A program made the translations under genes and the position numbers. Shown one piece after another: positions 22,414 through 32,576 of a DNA stretch of 64,000 nucleotides. Position 1 is the first letter of the stretch; each line of letters opens with the position of its first letter. This DNA comes from Glycine soja (Eukaryota > Streptophyta > Magnoliopsida > Fabales > Fabaceae). Location: assembly GCF_004193775.1 (NCBI RefSeq), contig NC_041008.1, positions 11,241,731 to 11,305,730 on the forward strand, in the 5' to 3' direction. The notes beneath the pieces were generated by a model. That model was given only the letters and a program-made list of their open reading frames with translations, did no database searches and was not told the DNA's origin.

Positions 22414-22694
22414 GCTTGTAACCCTTTGTTTTTGCATGGTCTTCTAATTATTAGAGAAAATAAGGATGTTGTACTTGAAAACCTGAGCAGGGAAGGCACC
22501 CCCACCCCTAATCTTGTTCCACTTTCCCTGTGTGCTAGCCTGATGTGGAGTCATCAAGACTGCACATATGGCCTATTGAAATACAATAAAGTATGGACAA
22601 ATACAGGCATATAAAATAGTTTAATATTATATTGTATACATATGTATGAGTATGACTCAAAGAACAAGTATAATTTATTAGGCTTACAGGCTGA

Positions 22695-22698
<4 letters not shown>

Positions 22699-22728
<30 letters not shown>
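22699..22728. repeat. (AC)n microsatellite
   Basis: Fifteen AC units, followed by shorter AC runs up to 22800 separated by CCTAATGAC-like spacers. Confidence 0.95.
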
Positions 22729-22731
<3 letters not shown>

Positions 22732-23179
22732 CATCACCCTCATGACACACAAACCCTAAACACACACACACACAAATCCTAATGACACACACACACACAC
22801 CCTAATCTATGATCTGATTGTACCTAGAAAATGTTAATTTTTTTTAAGTCGAGTAATGATTAATTAAATGGGAAGTACTATGCAATTTGAGTCTTGGAAA
22901 TAGTTTGATGATCTGGATTTTTCAAGTATATACGGAGTAGTAGTATATATGTATGCATGCCTTGTTACCTACATAGCACGCTGCACATTAAGCCCAAATA
23001 GTAATCCTTTCCGCCAACGGCATAGAAGGGCTTTTAAATTAGTTAGTATTACTATTAGAGAGAGAGAGAGAGATTACTTTCCTATTTTTTTTGTTGATTA
23101 CTTTTCTATTTCTATGTTTTTGGTACAAATTGAATTTCTATTCTAATATCCCATTTTTTCTGCTAACTTACTTTTAGGG

Positions 23180-24795
23180 ATTGAAGGTGGAGACTTTGGT
23201 TCGTATTCACAGTTTGGTAGTTGCCAAACTCGGACTGCAAAGACAATAAGTGGTACATACTTTTTTTTTCGATTATTTTTGCCTTTTATACATGACAGAA
23301 TCAAATTTCCTGCCTGCCTGGTTGCCCTGGGGAGAGTTTATGAGGGATCCACTGTTGTTCATAACACTCCTTTGTTGCCTGTCCAAGTAAAGGTGGGTGT
23401 GGAGGAGGTTAAAGATCCAGATGCTTCAGTTCTTGTACCCACTTATGAGCTTTCCTTAGTGGGGCGGGCAATTCACATCATCCTTGCTTGGCCGACACAT
23501 CTGGTCCAGTCTTTATCACAACAGGTACTTTACTCTTACTATATGTTTCTTCTTTTTGAATTAATTCATTCAGCGTGCCTCAAATTAACCCATTTAACTT
23601 TGTTTCATGAACAACCAGTTGTGTCTCTGGCAAAACCACCTCAAAAGCAGGATCCGAAGGTTGATGATCCGCTTTATCTGATGGCATTGACCATCCCAGA
23701 GCTTTTCTTGAGGCCTTACCAGGTTACATGGGATGCCACCGTGTTCGGGGTCTTTAATCCAGACTTCCCGCTCTACATAAAGCACGAAGACCTCTCTGAA
23801 ATTGCACACGATGGTCAATGTCTCAGCATATCAGTGTTACAGTTGTGAATTCTGTAAGTCATTTTAGATTACTTTTAATTACCTAACTTATTGCTTTCGC
23901 TTCATAAATATTTAACTTTGACTTAACATAAACAGGCATCTGACTGAAACAAGTATGCGAGCGGGGAATTTCGATATCTATGGATTCCTCGAGCCACAGT
24001 CCATTCAGAGGTCTGGGCAATCGTAGTTTGAGACTGAAAGTTACATAAAGAGTTGGATGCAGAGTTCAAAACGTGATGTCTACCTTGGAGCCTACCTGAA
24101 TGGGTAAGTCACATAAAATAACTTAATTTAATTAATGTTTACTAATATACTAACCCATATTCATCCCCACTGTAGCGGACACTGGCAGATGGTGGTCATC
24201 ATGCCCAAGGAACACCTAGTTGTCTGGTTTTGTTCATTGCATAATAGGCCAGACAACTACCTTAAGGGGATAATTAACAGGTCAGTGTTCTTTTCAATGC
24301 ATTTGCTTCAAATACCTCAACAACACCACTTTTTAATTGTTACTCATCTAGAACAATGCTTTAAAAGGTCTTGATGATGCTCTACAACCTAAATCAAAGG
24401 CTCCTACTAGGTGGATTATCGTCAAGGTACATCATTTACATAAAAACGATGCTTATATATACTTCTTATGTGTTTGTACACTAATTGTTTAATTAATATC
24501 CAAATTTCATTATGTATTTAGTGTAATAGACAAAAAGGAAGTACTGAGTGAGGCTATTATGTCATGCACTGGATGTCCACCATCATTTTAAGAACTTTCA
24601 GGAATAACTGGGAAGCGGTACGTTTATTTCAAACAAATTCAATTTTTTTATAATTTGTATTACATTATTAACTTATTATCATTTATTTCATGATGCAGTA
24701 TTTTAACGATCCTAGACCATTGGAGCCAGAGAGATTAAAGGCACTGCGAATCCAGTGGGCACAGTATTATCTTCGAGTTAGAGCTCAGAGCTAGG
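23180..24795 (+). pseudogene. Ulp1-like (C48) cysteine peptidase gene of the CACTA, decayed
   Basis: Seven exon-like blocks with matching GT-AG borders: about 23308-23524, 23620-23851, 23937-24102, 24175-24281, 24352-24427, 24521-24618 and 24700-24795. The first two read LVALGRVYEGSTVVHNTPLL, LAWPTHLVQSLSQQ, PLYLMALTIPELFL and IKHEDLSEIAH. The fourth has GHWQMVVIMPKEHLVVWFCS, with the catalytic His. The sixth should carry the catalytic Cys in a TECGYYVMHW-like motif, but the codon is TGA (24549-24551). Further stops lie at 23846 and 24024. Ulp1-type proteases, which act on SUMO-like modifiers in the host, are often carried by plant DNA transposons. Splice sites outlasted the coding frame. Confidence 0.82.
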
Positions 24796-25049
24796 ATTTA
24801 TGAACATTAACTTTAGCTTAGTTTACTTTGGTTTAACATTTTTGTCATTTCCTATGTAATTTGAACATTGAATTCATTTCTTGATAGTTGTTAATAATAA
24901 ATCAATTATTCAATGTTTATTGTGATTAAAACTACTTGAAAGCAAAATAAAATGTTTATTTGCTGTGAATTGGGTCTGAAATTGCATTTTACAGGTACAA
25001 TTTTGGGTTTATTGTAAAAACAGTAAGTTTATATAAAAAAAAAACTTGA

Positions 25050-25205
25050 AAACAACATCGGTTATTAACAACATCAGTAAGTTTATAAATAACCGATGTT
25101 AACATTTTTATGTTAACATCGGTTTTTCAAAACCGATGTTAACTGTAATACATTCAACATCGGTTTTAAAACCGATGTAGAATGTCGTAAATAACCGATG
25201 TTGAA
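25050..25205. repeat. Right subterminal hairpin repeats of the CACTA
   Basis: ACATCGGTTTT and its inverse CCGATGTTAAC alternate four or five times, forming hairpins such as GTTAACATCGGTTTTTC with its reverse at 25110-25141. The core is identical to the left-end series, so both ends can be recognised by the same protein. Confidence 0.85.
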
Positions 25206-25227
25206 AGTGTATTTTCTAATAGTGTCT

Positions 25228-25795
25228 CGACGATGAGCATTTCACTGTTGCGTCCTTTTACATGGACAACTTGGCATTGAGATGGTACTAGTAGATGTAT
25301 CGCAATGATTTCATTACATCCTAGCCTTGCCTTGTTACAAAATCTGGAATCCCATTTTGCACCCTCTTATTATGATGATCCACAAGGCGCACTGTTCAAA
25401 TTGACTCAATGTGGCACCATCAATGAGTACTTGACTATGTTCAAGAAACCTTCATGTTTCATATGACTTGCTTTATTTTTGCCTCACCTCCGAGAACTAA
25501 CTAGAAGTTCAAGCTCTACAACTAGGGTCTCTCCCTCAAGCAATGACCTTGGCCATGCTTCAAGGGGACAAGATCAACGATCGTCATCGTCCCATCCACA
25601 ACATGCCATCCTTTTACTCCCTTATTTCTACTGTCATCAGTCCATCTTCGCCTTCCCCCATGTCTCAGAAAGTCCACCTCAAACACATCTCCTCAATGGA
25701 AATTGCTTCTCATCAAGAGGAGGGTTTATGCTATCATTGTGATGAGAAATGAACCACAGGTCGTCGATGCAAGGGTCGCATTCTTCTTCTCATCA
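25228..25795 (+). pseudogene. Gypsy-A gag, C-terminal part with zinc knuckle
   Basis: It continues the gag frame from 12160 with DDEHFTVASFYMDNLALRWY, then a TAG. Later parts are frame-shifted. A knuckle-like CYHCDEK, stop, TTGRRCKG at about 25731-25773 has the C-X2-C start and final Cys, but the Trp position has become TGA. Confidence 0.75.
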
Positions 25796-25984
25796 TTGAT
25801 GATGATGAAAGACTCAAAAGTCTTACTTCCCCTAGTTCAACTTTTGTATAACTCACTCCAAACGTGAATGACATGCCCACTCCATAGATCAGTATGAATG
25901 CCCTGTCTAGTGACGTATCCCTGATTGCCAACTTCTCGACGACTCACTTCCACACATCATCCTTGTTTGTCAAAGACCTTTTGA

Positions 25985-26272
25985 TTGTATACACAAATTA
26001 ACGACCATCGTTTCATTATTTTGATCGACGGCGGCAATACCCACAACTTCCTCCAAACACGCGTCACAAAATTTTTGAATCTCCAGCTTCTTCCCACCTC
26101 TACCTTGCTCGTCATGGTAGGTAATGGGTCTTTCTACATTGCACCCATCTTTGCCCATAAAATCCCACTCATATTCAGAACCAAAGCTTTTTCGACGACC
26201 TCTATATGTTCCCCATTAGCGAAGCCGACATTGTTCTCGGAGTATAGTGGCTTAAGAATCTCGTACCTATGA
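25985..26272 (+). pseudogene. Gypsy-A aspartic protease domain
   Basis: The frame gives LIDGGNTHNFLQTRVTKFL, the retroviral-type aspartic protease motif with DGG in place of the more usual DSG/DTG, followed by VMVGNG. The frame breaks before the C-terminal half is complete. In an intact element this would process the polyprotein. Confidence 0.7.
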
Positions 26273-26639
26273 CCATGGATTATAGACCCCTAACCATATG
26301 TTTCAGTCATTTAGGCCAACCTATAACTTTCCACACAGATGTCCCCTTGTGGCCTAATGGCGCATCGGCTTAACGAGTCAAAAAAGACTTATCCAAAACC
26401 ACTTCACTTCAGCCTTATTTTATTTATCCCTAACACTTGACCCAATACTCGAATCCACCCACCAAGCACTTGTACTTGTTGCCCACACCCACCCCGTACC
26501 ATAGAACATAGCCCTCTTCTCCAAGTTCGAAACTCTCTTTCAACAACCCACCCAACTATCTCCCAAACACCAAATCTTCCACCACATTCACCTTCTACCT
26601 AACACAAATCCTATCAATGTTCGCCCTTATAAATATCCC

Positions 26640-27265
26640 TACTTCTGCATGAACTCGAGAAAAAAGTCACTGCAATGCTTGACTTTGGCCCGATTTGGAT
26701 CAGCCAAAGCCCTTTTTCATCTATTGTGCTCCTTGTCAAGAAGAAAGATAGAAGCTGGTATGCATCAACTATCGTGCCTTAAACATGATCACAGTGAAGG
26801 ATCATTTTTTGATGCTAACCATTGACAAGCTCCTTGACGACCTAGGCAATGTTTCTTGGTTTTCCAAACTTGACCTCCGAAAAGGCTTCCATCAAATCCT
26901 GATGGATGATGAGGACATACATAAAATCGCATTCCAGACACACCAAGGCCATTATAAGTACATTGTAATGCCTTTTATGGTTTGTGCAATGCTCTATCCA
27001 TATCTAAGCTACAATGAACAAGCTCTGTCCATTCCTCCGCCAGTTTGTTGTAGTATTTTTTTATGATATATTGGTTTACAATGATTCCCTAACTTCTCAC
27101 ATTCACCACTTAGACTCTATTTTTTCAATTTTATTATAGGACCAATTCTATTTGCGCCAATCCAAATGTTTGCTTGCTCAAAGACAACTTGAGTATTTGG
27201 GACATATTGATTCTTAACAAGGCCTGGCACCAGAACCCTACAAAATCCGATCTATGATTGATTAG
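26640..27265 (+). pseudogene. Gypsy-A reverse transcriptase, N-terminal two thirds
   Basis: Blocks in order: PFSSIVLLVKKKD (about 26715), SKLDLRKGFHQILMDDED (26860-26925), IAFQTHQGHYKYIVMPF (26927-26977), then after a frame change the active-site region as FFYDILVY (about 27057-27080) and QLEYLGHI (27187-27210). Stops and at least one frameshift are present. Interrupted at 27265 by the solo LTR; the C-terminal continuation starts at 30319. Confidence 0.82.
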
Positions 27266-27512
27266 TGTAACATCCCATTTTTGGTAAATTAATTTTAAAA
27301 AATTGTTATTCATAAATAAATAGAGTTTTAGAAAATGATGAGGTTTTTGTAATTAAATAAATAAGGAGAAATAATTTTATTAATTAAAAAATGGTTTGAG
27401 AGAAAAAAAAAGGATATTTTATTTATTCATTTGATAGGGAATAAAATAGTTCTTTTTTATAAAATAATAAAAATAAATAAATAGAGTAAATAATAAGTTG
27501 TAAGTATCCTAG

Positions 27513-27524
27513 CTATAAATAGAG
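27513..27524 (+). promoter_or_regulatory. TATA box in the solo LTR
   Basis: CTATAAATAGAG is a near-ideal plant TATA box, 248 bp into the LTR. A CT-rich stretch 30-60 bp downstream would suit the start of transcription. Confidence 0.6.
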
Positions 27525-28555
27525 ACGTATTAGGTCAATTTTCATTCTTACTCTCAATTTCGTTTTTTCCTCTCCTCCCAAAACCCTTTATTTTTCCCAC
27601 ATACCACCAAACCTATCTAAGAAAAATGACGATTTAGGACTCATTCATCGTTGGATCGTGGTGAAATTTAAGCACCAGGTTTGAAACTCAATTTTGAGCC
27701 TTCTCACCGTTGGAAATTACGAAAAGATGTCGGAATTGATAGACATACCCTTTGCATTGTAACTTTTTCTTTCCCGCAGAAACCCAGAACTGTCTTGGTA
27801 AAACTATGATCCCAAATTCGTTAACCATTGGATTGCCGTGAAATTTTGATATGTGATTCGCGATTTAATTCCACACACCTTCACTATTGGGATTTATAAA
27901 ATAATGCCTGTGAACAGAGAAAGATGCATCGCACGTAGGACCATGGAATGGAGGCTTCAATCCCTTCTCATTCTCTCTAACGTTTGGGAACCCTAACTGA
28001 GAAACCGGAGGAGGAGCTCTAGAGAGCACCAAAAATGCCAAAATTGATAACGGAGAACACTTGAGTGACTACATCGAGATAAGAGATGAGTTATTCACAA
28101 TTGGGGATTAGTGAGGACATGTGTAGGGATCCTTAGAGTATCAATTGGAATGAGTTTTGAGGTATTTCCATATTTTTTTTATTTTATCCTTATAATTATA
28201 ACTATGAATTATATATGTTTGATGAACCGGTTGATGTCCTGATGAGAAATTGTTTTGAAATTGATGTGTTCTTGTGTTGAGTGTGAACCCTTAAAAAAAT
28301 TGAGCTCTTTTTATTAACGTGAATTATATTCTAAATAATATTATTCAATGACTTATTTTATACAAATTATTATCTTGTTTTAATTTTTTCCATGACGATG
28401 ATCAACATGTTATGTGTATATATTTATTGTAATACTAAAATAATAAATTAAAGGAAGTTGTAAGGTTAATGCCTAGTGGTAATTTCTTTTGATGTAATAT
28501 TAAATTAAATGTTATAAAAACTCTTTTGATAAAAAAATAATGTAGCTTGATTTAC

Positions 28556-28582
28556 TATATATATATATATATATATATATAT
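28556..28582. repeat. (AT)n microsatellite in the solo LTR
   Basis: About thirteen AT units. Confidence 0.9.
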
Positions 28583-28649
28583 GTTTTGTGTTATGCAAAT
28601 ATGATTATTGTGTGATGTGTATATGAGTTATGAGGTGTAATAAATTATT

Positions 28650-29420
28650 ATAATGACATTATAATATTATTATGGAGATTGAGTAGTACAAAGTGGAATG
28701 TGTCAATTTGTGAGATACATGTAAACATGAGATGATCGATTGTGATATTATGAGATGTTAAATTGTGGGCATGATATTTGGTTGTGAATAAGTGTGTGTG
28801 TTTAATACTTATGTGACAATAATTATGTTGTGAGTTGTGAATTATACAATAATCCGACCAGTGTTGATATTAAGAAAATGTTTATGTGCAGTGTTAAAGA
28901 GAAAGTGTAGGTTTCCTATTTAGGAACCAGTGTTAAATTGTAGCATAATGTGTTGAACGTGTTTAAAACACGAGTGTGAAGTTGTGGGTATTGTATAATT
29001 CATGAGCAATGTCTATAAATTGAATTTGTGATGAATTGTGGAATAACATGTTGTTTTGAGATTATGATATTGTTATTGAGATTGAGTATAAGTGCAAAGT
29101 TATTATGTGTTGATCTGTTATATACATGTAAACATGTGATGGTGGATTGTGACATTATGAGATGTAAAATTGTGAATAGGTTTTAGTTGTGAATAAGTAT
29201 GTGGTTAACACTTGATGTGACATTAATTATCTTGAGAAAAGTGTTGATGCGCAGTGTTAAAGAAAAAGTGTAGGTTTCCTATTTAGGACTAGTGTTAAAG
29301 AGAAAGTGGAAGTTTCCTATTTAGGAACCAATGTTAAATTGTAGCGCAATGTGTTAAACATGTTTAAAACATGAGTGTGAGGTCGTGAGTATTATATAAT
29401 TCATAAGTAGTGTCTGCATG
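28650..29420 (+). repeat. Internal direct duplication (about 370-390 bp) within the solo LTR
   Basis: The first copy (about 28660-29010) and second (about 29050-29420) share TACATGTAAACATG, GTGTAGGTTTCCTATTTAGG, TTAAATTGTAGC and GTGTTTAAAACA in the same order. The second copy contains a further small repeat of the TTTCCTATTTAGGA block (29273 and 29308). Confidence 0.7.
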
Positions 29421-30318
29421 CAAAAAAATTATTTTAGGGGTTGGACCTGAATCAGGAGGGAAAGGCCGTGATGGATTCTTCGAAGTGTAGGCCTTGGGGT
29501 AAATACACCCGGTTTGAGTGCTCCTTTAAGCTTATGCCGATCCCACATGGTTGGAGCATTCTCGCAAAATAGCGTGACCCTGACTGGTCTCCCTATGATT
29601 TTACTTAGTGAGAGTAACCTGACATACCCATGTTGTGGTGTGTCTTGTTATGTATTCCTAAGCGCCCCAGGGTGATTTTTCACTGACATGGTACCACATT
29701 GCATATAGGCTTGAGTCTAAGCATAACTGTTGCATACTCTTGCTAATTGTTTATTATGAAATTGATGTGTTATTATGTCTTGATCGGAGTGTGTGATTCA
29801 TGTGTAATGTGATTGATGATTGAAAAGTGAATTTTAAATGACAAAGTGGTGGAATTACGTGAGTTATATTTAAGTAAGTTGTATCTCATTTATATGATAT
29901 ATATATCTAGTTGTCTTGTTTCTCTATTAGTTAGGAATGTGATAACTCACTCCCTGTGTGTTGTTTGTGTTTGGATCTTGTGATGATTTTAAACTTTGTG
30001 TTCGAGGGAGCAGATGACTAGGTGAATTGCTTTAAGGAACCTTATACTGAAGGACGTCGGGACACAATGCTCTGATAGGATGTGACATTGGGGTATAGGT
30101 TTCTATATTAATTGTATGAAGTCTTAGGCGGCCTTGTTTGAGTCGAGATGACTTTATTATTTATTTGGTCAAGTTTGAATATAATGTAAAAGAAAGTGAA
30201 TGTGAGCCTTTTACCCTATTGAAAGGATTTTATTTAAATGTGTTTTAAAAACTTTTAATTAATTATGACTTCCTTTCCTTTTATTAGTACATATATGTAT
30301 GGGGTAGAGGGTGTCACA

Positions 30319-30905
30319 ATTAGCCCACCCCAATCGATCCTACTACCCTTTGTGGTTTCTTAGGTTTGGTTGGTTTCTACCACAAATTTATCAAAGGATA
30401 TGCCACCATTGCATCATCTCTTATCACCTTCCTTCTTTGCAAGGACAACTTTAATTGGTCCATAGAAGCCCAATAGTCCTTTGAAGCACTAAAGGTTGCA
30501 ATGAATAAGGCTCTTATCCTAGCCTCACCAAATTTTAGTGACCGTTTCGTTCTAGAGACTGATGCATCTAGTCTAGCCATGGGTGTTATGCTCATGCAAA
30601 ACAAACACCTAATAACTTTCTTCAGTGAATCATTCTACCCATCTTTGCAGCGAACCTCAACCTATGTTCATGAGTTGCACGCCATCACCATGTCAATCCA
30701 GAAATGGCGACAATACCTTGTCGGCCATCCATCCGTCATCCTCACTGATCATCACAGGTTGAAGGACTTAATGTCCCAAAGTATATAGACACTGGGGTAA
30801 TAAGTTTATCTTTTGAAGTTACTAGGCTATGACTATTCAATTCAGTACAAGCTTGGAACGTGCAACGTGGTGGCTGACACCCTTTCTCACATCCTTGACC
30901 CTTAG
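30319..30905 (+). pseudogene. Gypsy-A RT thumb and RNase H domain
   Basis: It resumes the polyprotein with FLGLVGFYHKFIKGYA (about 30355-30405), FVLETDASSLAMGVMLMQ (RNase H with the catalytic Asp, about 30547), FFSESFYPSLQRTSTY, ELHAITMSIQKWRQYL and ILTDHHRLKDLM. Then come stops and a final GYDYSIQY and NVVADTLSH block (30822-30893), also RNase H. In-frame stops at about 30471 and 30786 disable it. Confidence 0.85.
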
Positions 30906-31049
30906 ATTTCACCATATGTCACTTTATCCATGTTGAACTTCACATTCTTAGATCAGTTGCAACAGACTTTGCTAGCTAGTTCTAAGTTTTGTTTCTTCTC
31001 CAACAAATTTAGGTAAACCTCACTTCCCATAAGAATATCAGCATTAGTT

Positions 31050-32235
31050 GCAAACTCATTTTTTAAAGGCAAAATATGGTTGAACTCTAACAACCCATTT
31101 TAGACCATTTTGTTGGAAAAGTTCCATAAAACTCCATTGGGTGGGCACTTGGGTGTAGCTAAGACATCCCATAAGCTGCAACAAAATTTCTTTTGGACCA
31201 ACATGCGTCATGATGTTAAACTCTATGTTACAAATGTAAAACTTTCCAATAGATGAAACATGAAACAAAATGACCAGCTCGTCTACTCTAACCCATCCCA
31301 ATTCCATTCACAATTTGGGAAGATTTGTCCCTTGATGTTTTCACAAGGCTACCCATGTCTTCTGGATTTACCACCATCCTTGTGGTTGTTTATCGTTTTT
31401 CCATAGAAGTGCATTTAAGGGTTCTACCATCTCACTGTACTTCTTTTAAAGTGGTCATTTTTTTATTGATTTGGTTTGAGTTGTATGGTTTTTCGAGGAG
31501 CTTGATTTAGAATCGAGACTCCATCTATCCCACACTACTTGCTTGGCTCATCTTAGGTAGAGGCCATGGACTCCTTCCTCTCTACTCGTGAGGCAACTTG
31601 TGAACATTTAAAGAGGAAATTATCTAAGGCTCAGGTTGCCATGAAGCACTTTGCTGATAGTAAGCAGTGCGATTTGCAGTACACTGTTGGTGAATGGGTT
31701 TATGTGAAACTCAAAATAAATTCACCACCGTATGGCTGATCGATGATTACTAGCGATTTTGGTTTTATGCAAACAAGTTGCAGCCTACAATCCGAACTGA
31801 TGATATGTTTTTGGAGTTAGTTGACCTTTGCGGGAGTGCGAGCCTTTATCTCGATTGCAATCTCTTACCATAAGCTTTTCAAACAATTCTATGGCCCTTT
31901 TTTCCAATTATGGAGTGTGTTTGTGTTGTGGCTTACCACCTCCAACATCTGGAGTCCTCAAAGATCCATCCTATTTTCCATTGCTCACTTTTGAAACCAC
32001 ATCATGGGGACATTCCGGTTGTTTCTGCCACTTTACCCACCACTGCAATGGACGTTCTCCCATTGTCGAGCCCCTGACATTGCTAGATTGGAAAATGGAT
32101 CACTCCACTTTTACCTCGACTAGGCAAGTCTTAGTCTAATGGCTCGGTTTACATCCAGAAGATGCAGTAGGGAAGCTTGGGATGATCTTTGCATTGTTTA
32201 CCCCTTGAGCACAAGGTAATTCCTCCAGAGGTGGG
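31050..32235 (+). pseudogene. Gypsy-A integrase and C-terminal region
   Basis: Recognisable pieces are SLDVFTRLPMSSGFTTILVV (31325-31385, integrase core), STREATCEHLKRKLSKAQV and FADSKQCDLQYTVGEWVYVK (31575-31710, integrase C-terminus), then HPIFHCSLLKPHHGDIPVV and LLDWKMDH (about 31955-32100), the tail region seen in plant Gypsy integrases. Frames change several times. No complete DD35E set can be read in one frame. A purine-rich AGAGGTGGGTAT (32227-32238) just before the LTR is the likely polypurine tract. Confidence 0.8.
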
Positions 32236-32238
32236 TAT

Positions 32239-32576
32239 TGATAGGAACATGGCCTAATCATCAGGACCCAAGAGGACTAATTGGAAACCTATCCACCTAC
32301 AGAACTTTGTCTAAGATTATGAAGGATTGGACAATTGGACATTTGAGCTGAGTGACGTGTCATTAGTTTGTTGCAACTGCCGGCTATATTTTCACAATTC
32401 TGAATAATTGTTAGATTCCATTTTCTGTTCCTGAAAGTGCAGGTAGCCAATCATTTGGCATTTGTACTTGCTTTAAATATTCCAATGATGAGTAATGAAA
32501 GATACAATCAAGTATTTTCTCTATCTTAATCTTAATTTATCATAGTAATCTTTAGCCATAGAACAATAGCCTATTA
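32239..32576 (+). mobile_element. 3' LTR of Gypsy-A (338 bp)
   Basis: It begins TGATAGGAACATGG and ends CCTATTA, terminal inverted repeats with one change. It aligns with 11331-11849 through GAGCTGAGTGACGTGTCATT, TGAATAATTGTTAGATTCCA and ATAGAACAATA. Confidence 0.88.

Larger units (their letters stand above)
12164..25224. mobile_element. Tgm-like CACTA DNA transposon (13.1 kb), non-autonomous, carrying gene fragments
   Basis: The right end reads TTTTCTAATAGTG, the exact inverse of CACTATTAGAAAA, the terminus I know for soybean Tgm elements. The left end CGCTACTACAAAA matches it at 10 of 13 positions, with the second base changed (CACTA to CGCTA). The trinucleotide TCT lies on both sides (12161-12163 and 25225-25227), the 3-bp duplication expected of CACTA elements, and the host gag frame is restored when one copy and the element are removed. 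Both ends have hairpin-rich subterminal repeats. No TNP1/TNP2 transposase is recognisable. The inside holds host-gene exons, an Ulp1-like pseudogene and later insertions. Confidence 0.88.
27266..30318 (+). mobile_element. Solo LTR, 3,053 bp, with perfect 5-bp target duplication ATTAG
   Basis: The ends are TGTAACATCCC (27266) and GGGTGTCACA (to 30318), imperfectly inverted. ATTAG stands at 27261-27265 and 30319-30323. A TATA box, CTATAAATAGAG, at 27513-27524 followed by a pyrimidine-rich start region suggests plus orientation. I found no coding region, primer site or polypurine tract, so this is one long LTR. It splits the RT/RNase H region of Gypsy-A. Length and style fit chromovirus-type (Tekay-like) or other large Gypsy LTRs; that assignment is an inference. 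Confidence 0.88.
11331..32576 (+). mobile_element. Gypsy-A: Ty3/Gypsy retrotransposon split by two nested insertions
   Basis: LTRs at 11331-11849 and 32239-32576 are direct copies, and the order between them is gag, protease, RT, RNase H, integrase, all on the plus strand. Removing the CACTA (12164-25224 plus one TCT) and the solo LTR (27266-30318 plus one ATTAG) leaves about 5.1 kb, a normal size for a Gypsy element. Gag reading continues in frame across the CACTA insertion point, and RT/RNase H reading resumes across the solo LTR, so both inserted after Gypsy-A. The coding parts carry stops and frameshifts. No target duplication is visible (ACCAC before, GAAAA after). Confidence 0.88.

Noticed and set aside
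22535..22798. Cys/Val-rich open frame on the minus strand
   Set aside because: It is a translation of (AC)n microsatellites.
25479..25752. Two overlapping plus-strand open frames as separate genes
   Set aside because: They lie within gag of Gypsy-A, between its capsid and zinc-knuckle blocks; broken polyprotein.
27057..27080. Loss of the RT active site in Gypsy-A (FFYDILVY)
   Set aside because: Plant Gypsy elements include this form of the motif, so it is not by itself evidence of inactivation.
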